This document shows, piece by piece, positions 20,000 to 30,366 of a stretch of DNA of 64,000 nucleotides. The notes beneath the pieces are model-generated. The model had not been told where the DNA came from. It saw only the letters and a program-made list of their open reading frames with translations, and ran no database searches. Origin of the DNA: Acetivibrio straminisolvens JCM 21531 (GTDB taxonomy: Bacteria; Bacillota; Clostridia; Acetivibrionales; Acetivibrionaceae); assembly GCF_000521465.1 (NCBI RefSeq), contig NZ_BAVR01000003.1, positions 1-64,000 on the forward strand, in the 5' to 3' direction. How positions within the stretch are numbered: the stretch's first letter is position 1; the number at the start of each line of letters is the position of its first letter. Position numbers and translations under genes: made by a program.

Positions 20000-21004
20000 T
20001 CAATTTCCTTTCGCTTCAAGTATAATCCTTGCACCGTTGAGAGCAATATTAAGTATATTTTTGCAATTGTTTATCTTTGTATGATATCCCGATGTCTTTG
20101 TCGTATGCTGGCGAATAACGATTACCTCAGCTTCTTCGTCTTGCTGAAATTCTACAATAACACGCTCCAAAATAACATTTTTACTTTGGGGAATTTTATT
20201 TACAAACTCACGAAGTCCAAATCCTGTTTTTGCAGGTATAACACAATAAAAATAAGGATAATTTGCTCCCTCCACAACATTTATATTTATCTGCGCCTGA
20301 ACACCATAGAAATCTGCCGGCATACCGTCAAAAGAAATATTAAAACGCGCATCTTTTGGTATGCATTTTCCTCTACTGTTCCGAGCAAGCAGCAAAGCAG
20401 GCTTAAAATGTTCTCCTTCTTTCTTAATAGCCCCGAAGTACTCTTCCATCCTTTGAATAATATCAGCTTTTATCCTTAGTTTCTTTTGTTTGAAAACCTC
20501 TCGTGTTCCGTTAAACCATATGGGCACCAAAAGAACAATCGTATCGGTCATCAAAATCTTTCCCACCTTATAATATCCCGGATTAGACATCATATTTTTT
20601 GAGATTATAAGCAAACTGAGAATGCAAAACATAAATGCAAAGATTCCCAATCCATTGGTTATATCAAAAGCATCTTTATCCCACTTTGATATTGAATCAT
20701 CAAGTTTTCTAATTTCATTGATGCGCTCCATATCAACCGTCGTCCAATTTTTATCGTTTTTAAAGCCCGTAAGCTTCTTATGACTGTCAATCCCCCGAAC
20801 CAGGCTCAAAATCGTCGCACAAATTAAAAAAACAGCTCCTAACCAGGCATTCATTGTAATAAATTGAATGAAAAAGCCAAAGGCTATTAGCAGTAAATAT
20901 ATAACTATCCTGGTGGAATAAGGCAAATTCTTTAATACATAAAACCTTAAATTATCCTGTTTTTCAGGAGACGGAAAACCCGGTATATGAATCCAGTTAC
21001 TCAT
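20000..21004 (-). CDS. membrane protein of the Cys-His-repeat/radical SAM operon
   Basis: These 334 residues match no family I recognise. Two membrane helices (about 29-70) and two more (about 117-175) frame a charged cytoplasmic loop. The last 150 residues are soluble, mixed alpha/beta. Its ATG overlaps the TGA of the radical SAM gene (ATGA), so the two are translationally coupled and probably act together. Candidate roles are a partner that anchors the modified membrane protein or reads its state. No transporter, protease or kinase motif is visible. Confidence 0.75.
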   Translation of the reverse strand: MSNWIHIPGFPSPEKQDNLRFYVLKNLPYSTRIVIYLLLIAFGFFIQFITMNAWLGAVFLICATILSLVRGIDSHKKLTGFKNDKNWTTVDMERINEIRKLDDSISKWDKDAFDITNGLGIFAFMFCILSLLIISKNMMSNPGYYKVGKILMTDTIVLLVPIWFNGTREVFKQKKLRIKADIIQRMEEYFGAIKKEGEHFKPALLLARNSRGKCIPKDARFNISFDGMPADFYGVQAQININVVEGANYPYFYCVIPAKTGFGLREFVNKIPQSKNVILERVIVEFQQDEEAEVIVIRQHTTKTSGYHTKINNCKNILNIALNGARIILEAKGN

Positions 21005-22336
21005 ACTGTACTCCTTTCTTTACATAGGCCGTAAGATTTCCAAACACTATGGAGCTCTTCATATCCATGTATATTGAAATATAATGGACAGGCTCCCTGG
21101 CATACATCAAAGTGCTTGCAACCCTTGCATTCTTCAGGTGCTTCTTGCTTGTCTCTTATCCATTTAGACCGTTTTTTAGACCATACATCCTCAAAGCCTT
21201 CTTTCAGCAAATTTCCCATGGGTTCTGCCCAGCTTGAACATGGCAGTATATTGCCTTCAGGATCAACAGAAAGCAATCCTTCACAGGCACTGCATCCTTT
21301 ATTGCCAAGACCCGCAGGAATAGGATTAAACAAGCATAAAGGGGTGGGAGAATACCACATAAATTTAACACCGGCCATTGAAGCTTTTTTTCGTATCTCC
21401 TCTACCATTTCGCCGATATCACTATAACGAACCGTTAATTCATCGTCATCGCCTCTGCCTGCAGGTATAACCAAATTAGCCGAAAACCTGTCCGAGCCGA
21501 TTTCTTTACAAAACTCCGGATATTCCACGGCCGATTTCTGGTTTTGCTTGCAAATGGTAAAATGAGGATGAACCAAAATCCCCGCATCTTTAAGGCTTTA
21601 AATCCCGATACCGAAGCCTCATGGGAACCCGGTATCCCCGTAATGGAATCATGTTCCGATGCATTCGGAGACTCAATGCTGACCTGTGCCGACGAAAGAC
21701 CGGCCTTTGCAAGTTCCTTGGCTTTTTTAGGAGTTATCAGCGTACCGTTTGTTATAAGATTAACCCTCATTCCGTTAACTTTTGAGGCATATTTAATAAG
21801 TTCCGGAAGGTTTTTATTAAGAAGCGGCTCCCCTCCCGTAAAGGACACACTGGGCACCTCCGCCTCATACCGGATAATGTCAAGAACCTTTTGAAACCCT
21901 TCCTTGTCAAGCTCCCTGCTCTTTTTTACCCCGGTACAGCCGGCATAACAAAAACGGCATTTTATATTGCAGGCATATGTGAGGGCAACCTCCGACAAAA
22001 CGGGAAGCTCGATATATCCTTTGCTGAATTCAACCCTGTGCACAGCAGCTGTCCTGTAATTTTCACAGACTTCATTATTCCATACCCGCAAAAAATCTAC
22101 AAAGAAACGCTCCAACTGCATTTCGGTTTCTTTTGCATCGGACGAACCTTAACAAAATCATACACCGAACCACCCTTTAAAATGTGGTCAATAATCCGTG
22201 CTCCGGTGGTATTTAGCTTAAATGCCTCATTGGGCATACGAATCAACACATTATCTTTAAGCCGGATATATACATACGGCTTTATTCGGGCTAGAAACTC
22301 ATCAACCCAGGACAATTTTTTCTCGTTTTTCGTCAT
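21001..22336 (-). CDS. PqqD-domain/radical SAM/SPASM peptide-modifying enzyme (two frame breaks)
   Basis: The repaired protein is about 445 residues. It starts at ATG 22336, inside the stop of the upstream gene (ATGA overlap). Residues 1-65 look like a PqqD/RRE peptide-binding domain ([18 protein letters not shown]). The radical SAM core follows, with [12 protein letters not shown] (CxxxCxxC, about 21950-21971) and SFTGGEPLL. The C terminus is a Cys-rich SPASM region ([23 protein letters not shown]) that would hold auxiliary Fe-S clusters. The frame breaks are near 22135-22150 and 21540-21580. This architecture belongs to maturases that crosslink Cys or other residues of ribosomal peptides. 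The obvious substrate is the Cys-His tail encoded immediately upstream. Confidence 0.87.
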
Positions 22337-24033
22337 CTTGCACCCCCGCTTACACAAGCCGAGTGACATGCTGAATGGCAGGCTGAGTGGCACGCAGAAT
22401 GACATGCCGAGTGGCATGCCGAATGGCAGGCATCATGACATGCCGAGTGGCATGCCGAATGACACGCAAAAGCACCTGTGTTTGAGTCCAAAACTGAGTC
22501 AAACGACAAATTGTCCGGATTGACCGGTACCGACCGTTCATATCTATTATAGTAATTCCTGTGTCTGTTATATGCTATACCGCTGTGGTAATAATACCAG
22601 TAAGGCCAGGTTTGAATATAGTCATCCTCAGTATATAGATTATCTTCTTCCTGCTCCGGATCTATATTTTGGCTCTTTGAAATTTCGGACATCATATCAC
22701 TATAGTACTTGCGGGTAGCTTCCATATCGCAGTCCCATGTTTTTTGCTGCACATTATCCACCAATTTTTGCAATATACCCTCTATTTCCTTTTCGTCAAT
22801 CTCCCCATCCCTCGCAGCTTCATACATCATTAATTCATATTCATTCAGGACCGATGACGGGTCCTCATGTTCAATGCGGCGCACCCTTAAAGGTTCTAAC
22901 GAAATTTCCTCAAGAAATCCTTGGTCCACAAGTTTGGAGAGGATAATTGAAAGAATCTGGTTGTAAGGAACTCCTATTACTAATGCTATCTCAATGGCAT
23001 TTAACCCTGTCGCAATAGTCCCGTCCTTTCTAAACGAAGCTATTTCAAGCTTTGGAGGCTCCCAATCATACCTTGCCCATTGAATCTGAGATAAAGTATT
23101 CTGTGCTTGGACCACAGAGCGGTACTTCTTCCCCATCACCATGTAAATTCCTGCAAAAAGGCCGATTAGAATTACCAATAGAACTATTCTGCCCTCAGCT
23201 CCATTGTCCATACGCTCCGGATACCTGTCCAAATCTTCTTCATACCAGTTATCCAGTTCTTCTTCAAACTCATCTTTTGGAGTATATACATTAGTATTTA
23301 TATCGAAAATATCCTCTGTAATATACTGCTTTATTTCAAACTTTTCTTTAGGCCACAAATTCTCCTTGTGAAGCAAAACCTGTACCCTTGGAGTTCCATC
23401 CAGCACCTGAACTCTGTAATCAATAAGGTACTTCTCATTCATCCACTGCTCCGTGGCAAAGTCATGCTCAAGAAGAAAACTTTCAACTTCTTCCCTTGTG
23501 CCGGATTCATTCGGAAAAATCAAAGGATAATTTATTGTAACGGTATAATGCTCCATTGCCTCATCCCATTGGGTAGGAGCCCAATCAAACACCACTAGTC
23601 TTCGTCCGTCTTCGGCAGTGGTCTTTGCCAAATATCCGGCCCCAGCCATGTCTGCAGCAAAGCGGAATTTGTAGGTGAGATATTTTCCGCCCAACCTCTT
23701 ATTGCCTGAATTTATAATGTCATAATCGCCATTGCCAAGATTAACTATATCGATAGGATAAGAGGTATTGTCATCTGTTATAACCCATGCATTTTCCGTA
23801 TCAAATACAGGGCTAAGCTTGTCAAACCCCGATATGGTAAATGCCAACATGGTCTTTCCCGGCACCAGATTATAACGGACGGTGTAAGAAACAATAGCTT
23901 TGCCGTCAGGCTGCAAAATAACATCGGTTTCAACAAAACCAAGATTGGCAATACTCGATGCATCCACCCTGACATTTGCCGGCATAATTAAAGCAAGTAA
24001 AATTGAAAAAAACACTATAATTTTTCTTATCAT
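22333..24033 (-). CDS. DUF2207-like membrane protein with a C-terminal Cys-His-Ser-Ala repeat tail
   Basis: A 566-residue protein in one clean frame. A signal segment (1-25) leads to an extracellular beta-rich domain (about 30-260) of the DUF2207 type and a single membrane helix (283-300). A cytoplasmic region with a winged-helix-like stretch (about 345-390) and an acidic/Tyr-rich linker follow. Residues 523-562 are ten tandem tetrapeptides, mostly ACHS, with ten Cys and nine His. If the helix sets the topology, the tail is cytoplasmic and reachable by the radical SAM enzyme encoded next (ATGA overlap). Usual DUF2207 proteins end in Gly/Ser-rich tails instead. The start has AAAAGGGG upstream. 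A metal-binding or RiPP-like substrate role for the tail is inference. Confidence 0.85.
   Translation of the reverse strand: MIRKIIVFFSILLALIMPANVRVDASSIANLGFVETDVILQPDGKAIVSYTVRYNLVPGKTMLAFTISGFDKLSPVFDTENAWVITDDNTSYPIDIVNLGNGDYDIINSGNKRLGGKYLTYKFRFAADMAGAGYLAKTTAEDGRRLVVFDWAPTQWDEAMEHYTVTINYPLIFPNESGTREEVESFLLEHDFATEQWMNEKYLIDYRVQVLDGTPRVQVLLHKENLWPKEKFEIKQYITEDIFDINTNVYTPKDEFEEELDNWYEEDLDRYPERMDNGAEGRIVLLVILIGLFAGIYMVMGKKYRSVVQAQNTLSQIQWARYDWEPPKLEIASFRKDGTIATGLNAIEIALVIGVPYNQILSIILSKLVDQGFLEEISLEPLRVRRIEHEDPSSVLNEYELMMYEAARDGEIDEKEIEGILQKLVDNVQQKTWDCDMEATRKYYSDMMSEISKSQNIDPEQEEDNLYTEDDYIQTWPYWYYYHSGIAYNRHRNYYNRYERSVPVNPDNLSFDSVLDSNTGAFACHSACHSACHDACHSACHSACHSACHSACHSACHSACVSGGAR
22348..22467 (-). 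repeat. ten 12-base coding repeats for (A)CHS
   Basis: Ten in-frame 12-base units encode ACHS (eight), ACHD (one) and ACVS (one). Codons vary between units (TGC/TGT, CAT/CAC, and GCA, GCG, GCC or GCT) while the residues hold. This points to selection on the peptide rather than fresh slippage. Confidence 0.95.
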
Positions 24034-24262
24034 ATTAACCCCTTTTTATCTGCATAAGTATCCTATGCGTATTTTTTTACCCAGATTTTATTATCCCTTG
24101 TAAACGTATTTTAAAAAATTAAAATTTTTTACTAATATCAATTTTAACTTATTTTGCGCTGTTTGTCTCTTAAAATTTCTTATTAAAGTTTGGATTTACG
24201 GCAACTTTTTTTAGCATTAATCTGTTCTTGTCATATTGCACGTGCAACATAGTAAAATTATA

Positions 24263-25282
24263 TTAAACTTCAGCTTTGTAATATTCCTTATACCAATCTA
24301 CAAACTTCCGAAGTCCTTCTTCAATACTTGTGGACGGTTTGAAATTTATATCCCTTTCAAGATCGGAAATATCGGCATAGGTTTTAAGCACATCGCCAGG
24401 CTGCATATCCAAATACACTTTCTTCGCAACTTTGCCGAGAACCGACTCTAAAGCATTGATGAAATTCATCAAAGGAACAGGATTGTTGTTTCCAATATTA
24501 TAGATTTTGTATGGTGCAAAACTGGTACTTATGCCGTCTTTAGTTTCATCCCAGTTTTTATTTGGCATCGGAATTTTATCAATCAACTTGACTATCCCGT
24601 CTACAATATCGTCAATGTAAGTAAAGTCTCTTTCCATCTTGCCATGGTTGAATACTTTAATTGGCTTACCGCTTAAAATATCTTTTGTAAATGAGAAATA
24701 CGCCATATCCGGTCTTCCCCAAGGGCCGTAGACGGTAAAAAATCTTAATCCCGTTGTAGGTATGCCAAAAAGATGACTGTAGGTATGAGCCAACAATTCA
24801 TTGGCTTTTTTGGTAGCTGCATAGAGAGATACAGGATGGTCTACATTATGGCCGGTAGAAAAGGGCGAAACCTTGTTTCCGCCATATACCGAACTTGACG
24901 AAGCATAGATAAGATGCTTCACGGGATACCTTCGGCAAGCCTCCAGAATATTTACAAATCCGACTAGATTTGAATCTACATATGCATAGGGATTCTCAAT
25001 AGAATAACGCACCCCTGCTTGTGCCGCAAGATTGATAACATAGGTTGGCCTATAGGTTTCAAAGATATGGTCCACTGCCTTTTTCTCTTTTATGTCAACT
25101 TTGTGGAATGCAAAGTTGTTATTTTCATTTAACAATTTTAGACGGTCTTTTTTCAATTGAATATCATAATATTCGTTTAAATTATCTATACCTACGACAT
25201 CACAACCATCTTTCAGCAAACGCTGTACTAAATGAAAACCGATAAAGCCTGCTGCTCCGGTGACTAATATTACTCCTTCCAT
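24263..25282 (-). CDS. NAD-dependent UDP-glucuronate 4-epimerase-type epimerase
   Basis: An extended short-chain dehydrogenase of 339 residues. It has the NAD-binding glycine motif TGAAGFIG, the active-site Tyr-x-x-x-Lys in YAATKK, and an upstream SSSSVYG strand with the catalytic Ser. The sequence resembles GAE enzymes that convert UDP-glucuronate to UDP-galacturonate for capsule or wall polysaccharide. ATG 25282 is preferred because AAAGGGGA lies nine bases before it; a longer frame upstream is not needed. No other polysaccharide gene is adjacent. Confidence 0.88.
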   Translation of the reverse strand: MEGVILVTGAAGFIGFHLVQRLLKDGCDVVGIDNLNEYYDIQLKKDRLKLLNENNNFAFHKVDIKEKKAVDHIFETYRPTYVINLAAQAGVRYSIENPYAYVDSNLVGFVNILEACRRYPVKHLIYASSSSVYGGNKVSPFSTGHNVDHPVSLYAATKKANELLAHTYSHLFGIPTTGLRFFTVYGPWGRPDMAYFSFTKDILSGKPIKVFNHGKMERDFTYIDDIVDGIVKLIDKIPMPNKNWDETKDGISTSFAPYKIYNIGNNNPVPLMNFINALESVLGKVAKKVYLDMQPGDVLKTYADISDLERDINFKPSTSIEEGLRKFVDWYKEYYKAEV

Positions 25283-25495
25283 TAGTCTATCCCCTTTACA
25301 TAGAAAGTTCATATTATGCAGTTAAGACATGCTTGGTGCTTTTCTGCGTCTTAGTTACATAATATTAATATGCAAAGGGTTTATTATCGGTTACCGATTA
25401 TCTAGTCCATACTCTCGCAAATCATGTATGGATCAGTATTCTTGAGTCTTGGCCTGTGCCGCCTAAGAATTATTGTTATCCTATTATTGTCATCA
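25283..25495. other. intergenic region
   Basis: No gene, terminator or promoter can be supported. Confidence 0.3.
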
Positions 25496-25905
25496 TTAAA
25501 TATTTTTAATAAACAGTATTTCAAGAGCTTCATTTTCAAGCAATAAACATCCGGCATCCTTATAACCCAGTTTTCTATAAAAAAACTGTGCCTGTTCATT
25601 TGACAATGATGATGTCATAACCCTTGTATATCCCTTTTCCTTCATAGCCTTTTCCCAAAACGAAACAGCTTTTGAGCCCAAGCCTTTTTGTCTGTGGTTT
25701 TCATCAAAATACAACATGTTCATAAATGGTGTGTTGTCCCAAAAATAATTGTATCTCAGCCATCCTACTATACTTCATCAACACGAATTGCAATTATCTC
25801 TTTATCTTTAATCTTTTTTTCAAGCATTTCTTCACTTATATATTTGTCATTTTTCAGTAGATACTCTATATCTGCAAATTCAGCATAGTCTATGGATATT
25901 CTCAT
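25496..25905 (-). CDS. GNAT acetyltransferase (one frame break)
   Basis: The repaired protein is about 136 residues. From ATG 25905 (GAGGTAG upstream) the frame reads to TAG near 25772. A one-base shift continues into VGWLRYNYFWDNTPFMNML and the acetyl-CoA loop RQKGLGSKAV, ending in a typical NEQAQFFYRKLGYKDAG. The family is N-acetyltransferase with unknown acceptor. It is small but complete. Confidence 0.75.
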
Positions 25906-26017
25906 AAAACTACCTCGAAGTCAATCCTTGGATTCTGTTGTCTCATTAATCCCTTGTCTACCTCTTTTTATTTAATCATCTAGTAGAGTTTAAGAATCTT
26001 TTTATATCAATCTAACA

Positions 26018-26362
26018 TTAAAATTTATAACCGCAATTCGTACATTCTTTATCATTTACATTGCGTTTGCTAAAACAAATTGGGCATTCATCCTCATTTG
26101 CTTTTGAAGTTTCATAATCTATGTGCAAATCATGTATATCATTTTTCTTTTCAACATAATGCTCTTCAACATAATCTCTTCCGTCATCAATAAACCAAAG
26201 AATATAGCCACATTTATTACATATATAGTTTATTGCACTTTCATTTAACCAATCAAGTTTCAGAAAGGTCATACCTCTAGTATTAAGCAAAGTATTTCTT
26301 TTGCTAAATTTTTTACCTTTGCAAATCGGACACACCACTTCATAGCCGTTTAATTTTAACAT
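26018..26362 (-). CDS. small protein with two zinc ribbons
   Basis: The protein is 114 residues. The first four-Cys set is CPIC (11-14) with CNKC (about 48-51). The second is CPIC with CTNC near the C terminus. Both should bind zinc. An acidic stretch separates them. No known partner lies adjacent. GGGAGGGA supports the start. The function is unknown; nucleic-acid or protein binding is usual for such folds. Confidence 0.72.
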   Translation of the reverse strand: MLKLNGYEVVCPICKGKKFSKRNTLLNTRGMTFLKLDWLNESAINYICNKCGYILWFIDDGRDYVEEHYVEKKNDIHDLHIDYETSKANEDECPICFSKRNVNDKECTNCGYKF

Positions 26363-26531
26363 TGATTCGTCCCTCCCTATACCAATATTACGTTAATATA
26401 TATTTTATAATTTAAAGATAATTTTGCAATATCATGTTTTTCTCTATGCCTTTTGTACCATATATATTATCCTTGAAAATTAAAAAAGCACAAATACCAA
26501 GCCATTATTAATCTATACAACCTGTCCACTC

Positions 26532-27026
26532 TTATGAACTTATATACTTTGCCATAGATTTAAATATAAATTTTCTATTAACCCACAACAAGAATAAAGA
26601 AACGGCAATCGTCAAAACATTGCCTATTGTAAAAAGCCAGGGATGTTTATACCACTTGTAGAAAAAGTTAATAACATTAGACCAATGCCATGGAAACAGC
26701 TTAATATTATTCATTCTAAGCACTCGAAAAAGTCCCTTGTCTACAAGGTCAGGCAATGCCCCTCCTAAAAAACAGAAAAAAACCGGAATTCGAAATTCTC
26801 TTTTTACAAATATTATTACTAAGAAAAATAAAGCAAATGAAACAAACACATCAATCATCGTAGTAATAGGATAGTCATGGGGAACCAAATCCATAACCCC
26901 ATGAATAACTATGTTACTTATAAAACCTAATCCCAGGTATTTTAAAGTGTTATCAGTTCTAACTGTCTTTTTGGAAATTACCGGAGAGGTTGAAACGCTA
27001 AACACCGTATGAAAAAGCAAATTCAT
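26532..27026 (-). CDS. integral membrane protein, possibly YdjM-like metal-dependent hydrolase
   Basis: The protein is 164 residues with three or four membrane helices. The GGALPDLVDKGLF block and spaced His residues recall the YdjM/PF04307 family of membrane-bound putative hydrolases. The start is ATG 27026 (AAGGGGGCA upstream); the longer open frame to 27089 is not supported. Activity is unproven. Confidence 0.6.
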   Translation of the reverse strand: MNLLFHTVFSVSTSPVISKKTVRTDNTLKYLGLGFISNIVIHGVMDLVPHDYPITTMIDVFVSFALFFLVIIFVKREFRIPVFFCFLGGALPDLVDKGLFRVLRMNNIKLFPWHWSNVINFFYKWYKHPWLFTIGNVLTIAVSLFLLWVNRKFIFKSMAKYISS

Positions 27027-27245
27027 TTTTTGCCCCCTTAATTTAAATTCGTTATTGTGCATGTCTGTAAGCGTAAAACCGGCCCGCACATAGTATTCCT
27101 AATTTTAAACGGTACAATCATAAAAAAACCGGTTATAAAAGTTGGCCCATGTCGCAAACTTCGTGGAATTTGAGAGTGGCAGTCCAGACAATGGTTTCGG
27201 TAAGCTATTGTTTGGAAAAAACAATCATATAAAGCAGCCATCTCA

Positions 27246-27470
27246 ATGGAATTATATCATGTTAATACGAAAAATGGAAATAAAAATGAATTATCAAAGG
27301 ATCAGATTAAAATTAATAAAGCCCATACGTTGGCAAAAAAAGGTCTTCTTGCATTATCAATAGTCGTTGGGATACAGGTCATGAAAGCAATGTTGGATAA
27401 AGAAGCGGAAGAAAGAGCATGGCTTAAAGGAAAACACAACAAGGACAGAACTGTATACCACCATGGTTGT
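27246..27470 (+). mobile_element. remnant of an IS256 (mutator-type) transposase, N-terminal part
   Basis: The frame contains GLLALSIVVGIQVMKAML followed by GKHNKDRTVYHHG. I recognise the latter as the conserved GxKGKHN-x-x-R-x-x-x-x-HG block in the N-terminal region of IS256-family transposases. It ends abruptly about 75 residues in. No catalytic DDE part or terminal repeats are seen, so it cannot move. Confidence 0.65.
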
Positions 27471-27485
27471 TTATGTACTTTTTAA

Positions 27486-27795
27486 GTAATTTTGGTATTT
27501 GTGCATAAGCATCCTCCGGATCTAATTTTACACATGAGATTGGTGCTCCAGTGGAATCCAGTTTATTTTTACCCAATGGTGAGTCAACAATTAATTCTTG
27601 TACATTTTTTCAGACATGACATGCGCACCTATAATTTAATGAACTTTGCTAAAATAACAATATTCATTTCAGTCAGATTTTATGCGCACCATTCATTAAT
27701 ATTGAGAGCAAAACTTTAGATTTCTAAGGAGGTCTATAATCTAAAAATTCAAATCGAATGATTTATAAGGTAGCGACACCCCAAAATCTATTGAA
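27486..27795. other. non-coding stretch beside the IS remnant
   Basis: A 75-codon open frame (27492-27719) has no ribosome binding site or protein-like composition. The region is probably relic DNA from the same insertion. Confidence 0.35.
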
Positions 27796-28400
27796 TTATT
27801 TCAAATGTGATGTATCTGCTTCCAATATAATCTCTACCTTGTTGTCTGTTGCCTCAACTATAGTTAAGCAAGTATCTTTCATAAATGGCGGATTCCAAAA
27901 GTCCTTAATTGGTAATTTTTTATTATCATGTATATAGCTTTTAATACAACTGCATGCGTCACGATTAAGATATTATCTCCGCCGGCTTTTATTATCTCAT
28001 CCCAAGCATTTCTTACCCTGACCAATAACTCTTGAAAACTTTCACCATCTTCTTGCGGTTTATATAGATGAGGTCTCTCCCAAAAGTTAGTATACTGTTC
28101 AAAGTATAACTCTTTAATTTTGTTAAGTTCCATACCTTCCCAAATACCAAATCCCATTTCCTTCAAAGATTCCACCAAGACAACTTTCGCGTTGATTTTT
28201 TCATTTATGTACTTTGCAGTATCAATTGCCCTACCTAAAGGACTGGAATATATAACATCAAATTTTATATCCTTTAGCCTTTCTCCTAGTCTTTTGGCAT
28301 TTTCTATACCCTTATCTGTTAAGTTGGAATTCTTCCATCCTTGCATTAATCCCTCATTATTCCATTGTGTTTCACCATGTCTAGTAATATATATTTTCAT
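27796..28400 (-). CDS. histidine phosphatase family (phosphoglycerate mutase-like) protein (one frame break)
   Basis: The repaired protein is about 201 residues. It begins MKIYITRHGETQWN, with catalytic His in RHG, and has the second His in LIVTHAVVLKAI. The open frame stops at 27879. One A added to the A6 run (about 27918) restores LPIKDFWNPPFMKDT and a stop at 27796. It probably dephosphorylates a small metabolite (CobC/PhoE-like); the substrate cannot be named. The start is ATG 28400, after GGTGAGGT. Confidence 0.85.
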
Positions 28401-28462
28401 ATGTACCTCACCAATATTTTTCAACATAATATTAGCAACCAGTCAGACGATGTACCAATTTT

Positions 28463-29185
28463 TTAATAAAAAAACTCATCTGAGCTTTTTTCTACAATAA
28501 AAATTTGATCTATTACATCATCAATCCCGTTTTCTTTTCTAAAACCATACTCGCGACCCAACATAATCATTGTATTTAAGTCTATTTTTTGTCTCTTTAT
28601 TTTCAATCCCTTTGATTCTAAATATTTATCTAAATCAACAATCTTTTCCCAGAATTCTTTACTCTCATTTAACTCAATTGTCTTACCGTCATTTGTGTAG
28701 ATTGTATAATATAGAACTATCCTATTTTTTCTTCTTATCCTCTCAATAAATGCCGATACAGAAATATTGTTGATATCCTCCAATTTATAATTAACTTGTT
28801 TACGAAATACATTATCCCTACTGATGATACTTTCCCTGGTTACTATACTGTAACTGAAGAATTCATAGGTTAGTAAACATATGGACATAACTGTAAAAAG
28901 TATTAATACTGATAAAAATTTTACTTCTTTATTTACGCCGATTAACATAAGTATATACCTACCATAATAAATTCTATAAATGATTAGAAAAGTGAAAATA
29001 GTTGCAATTATAAAGAAAATCATACCGGAATTCTGGGTACCAATGAACAGCATGGAATCAGCTTGGTTGAAAATAATAACTTGCATTTTATTATACAATA
29101 AGTATAGGATGAACGTTGATATTGCTATACATAAAATAATTAAAATCATTCTAATGGCAATGGCAAGCCTTTCCTTATTACTCAT
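28463..29185 (-). CDS. membrane protein of unknown function
   Basis: The protein is 240 residues with three membrane helices in the first 130 residues. A soluble C-terminal half reads like a PH-type domain (EDINNISVSAFIERIRRK; YTNDGKTIELNESKEFW). ATG 29185 has GAGGTCATTA ahead. No family is recognised. The neighbours, a phosphatase and small membrane proteins, give no clue. Confidence 0.65.
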   Translation of the reverse strand: MSNKERLAIAIRMILIILCIAISTFILYLLYNKMQVIIFNQADSMLFIGTQNSGMIFFIIATIFTFLIIYRIYYGRYILMLIGVNKEVKFLSVLILFTVMSICLLTYEFFSYSIVTRESIISRDNVFRKQVNYKLEDINNISVSAFIERIRRKNRIVLYYTIYTNDGKTIELNESKEFWEKIVDLDKYLESKGLKIKRQKIDLNTMIMLGREYGFRKENGIDDVIDQIFIVEKSSDEFFY

Positions 29186-29357
29186 TAATGACCTCAATCT
29201 CTTTCATACTTTTTTATAATCATACCAAAAAAACCACTCTATACCAATTACCTAAATAATTGGGACCAATTACCAAATCACCTTGATATGGCGGTTGATT
29301 TCTATATGTATTTATAGTTATAAGCTTTGTTCCAACTTCTAATTTTAAATGTCCATT

Positions 29358-29582
29358 TCATTCAAACATTTCTTTTCGTGTCTTACTCTCTTTTCTCAAC
29401 TTATAGATAACATTCCCTACGATTAGCAAAAGCCATGCAGCAAATCCTACTTTGAATCCAGCCCTCGATATGCTTTCATACTCCAGATCAAATAGTAAAT
29501 CAAGTATTTTCATCACAGCTGTTCCTAACAACGTTAAAACGATAAGCAAAACTATTGCCAACACAATATTTTTTATTTTCAT
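29358..29582 (-). CDS. small two-helix membrane protein
   Basis: These 74 residues form two hydrophobic segments separated by DLEYESISRAGFKVG, with a charged C-terminal tail. A strong GGGGAGG precedes the ATG. The function is unknown. Confidence 0.65.
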   Translation of the reverse strand: MKIKNIVLAIVLLIVLTLLGTAVMKILDLLFDLEYESISRAGFKVGFAAWLLLIVGNVIYKLRKESKTRKEMFE

Positions 29583-29704
29583 AATGTTTACCTCCCCTTA
29601 TAATTTCCTATCATCATCAAAGTTTAGTGAAAAAATATTCTATTAATGTACCCCTAAACTTTCCTACCTCTTACTACAAATCTATCTATCGTAAAAATAA
29701 AATT

Positions 29705-30331
29705 TTACTTAAAATTACAGGATGTTAAATCGTTGAGTTTTTTTACTTCAACATTATCAAGAAAAAACACAAGTAAATTTTGGCCTTGTGAACAAGTATA
29801 AAATCTTTTTTGGCTACCGGACTTAATTATCAGGTCATTTATTTTATCAACCAGCCCGATATCAAACCAATCATCATCAACTTTTATGTCCCATTTATAT
29901 TCAATTCCTTGAAAATCAAATGAAACCCACGCTTTGCCCGAATCAAAATCAACAAAGTCTTTGATATTGTCTATATTAAATACACCTTTGGAAAGTCCTC
30001 TAAATTTCTCTAATATATCAACATATGCGCCATTATCCTCAATACATTCGGTATCTAACAGAAATATATCATTGCAATTCTGTTTCCAAGTTCCATCAGG
30101 TTCCTCGCGTTCAGCTCCATATACATGTAAAATACATCCGTAAGGATCAGATTCGAAATCGGACCTATCAAACTCACTTAAGAGAAAATCTATGCCCAGT
30201 CCGTCATTTAAGGAAAATCCAATCTCTTTTAGTTTGTCAATTTGAATCTCTAAAGGAACATCTTTTTGAGTATTGTTAGCGTTCTTTATTTCTCGTTTAT
30301 TTGAAAATAGTTTATTAAAAAACGGTAACAC
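29705..30331 (-). CDS. soluble hypothetical protein, possibly immunity-like
   Basis: The protein is 208 residues, acidic, without membrane or signal segments. The composition, with many Asp and Trp (SFDFQGIEYKWDIKVDDDW), is like proteins found near toxin-immunity loci, but no toxin gene is present. No family assignment is made. Confidence 0.6.
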   Translation of the reverse strand: MLPFFNKLFSNKREIKNANNTQKDVPLEIQIDKLKEIGFSLNDGLGIDFLLSEFDRSDFESDPYGCILHVYGAEREEPDGTWKQNCNDIFLLDTECIEDNGAYVDILEKFRGLSKGVFNIDNIKDFVDFDSGKAWVSFDFQGIEYKWDIKVDDDWFDIGLVDKINDLIIKSGSQKRFYTCSQGQNLLVFFLDNVEVKKLNDLTSCNFK

Positions 30332-30366
30332 ATTAGCAACTCCTTTAAAACTATATAGCTAGAGCT

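Noticed and set aside
22348-22467. CRISPR-like short tandem repeats
   Set aside because: Units are 12 bases without spacers and are fully in frame with a long gene; they encode the ACHS peptide repeats.
27492-27719. 75-codon frame after the IS256 relic
   Set aside because: No ribosome binding site, unusual composition, no family likeness.
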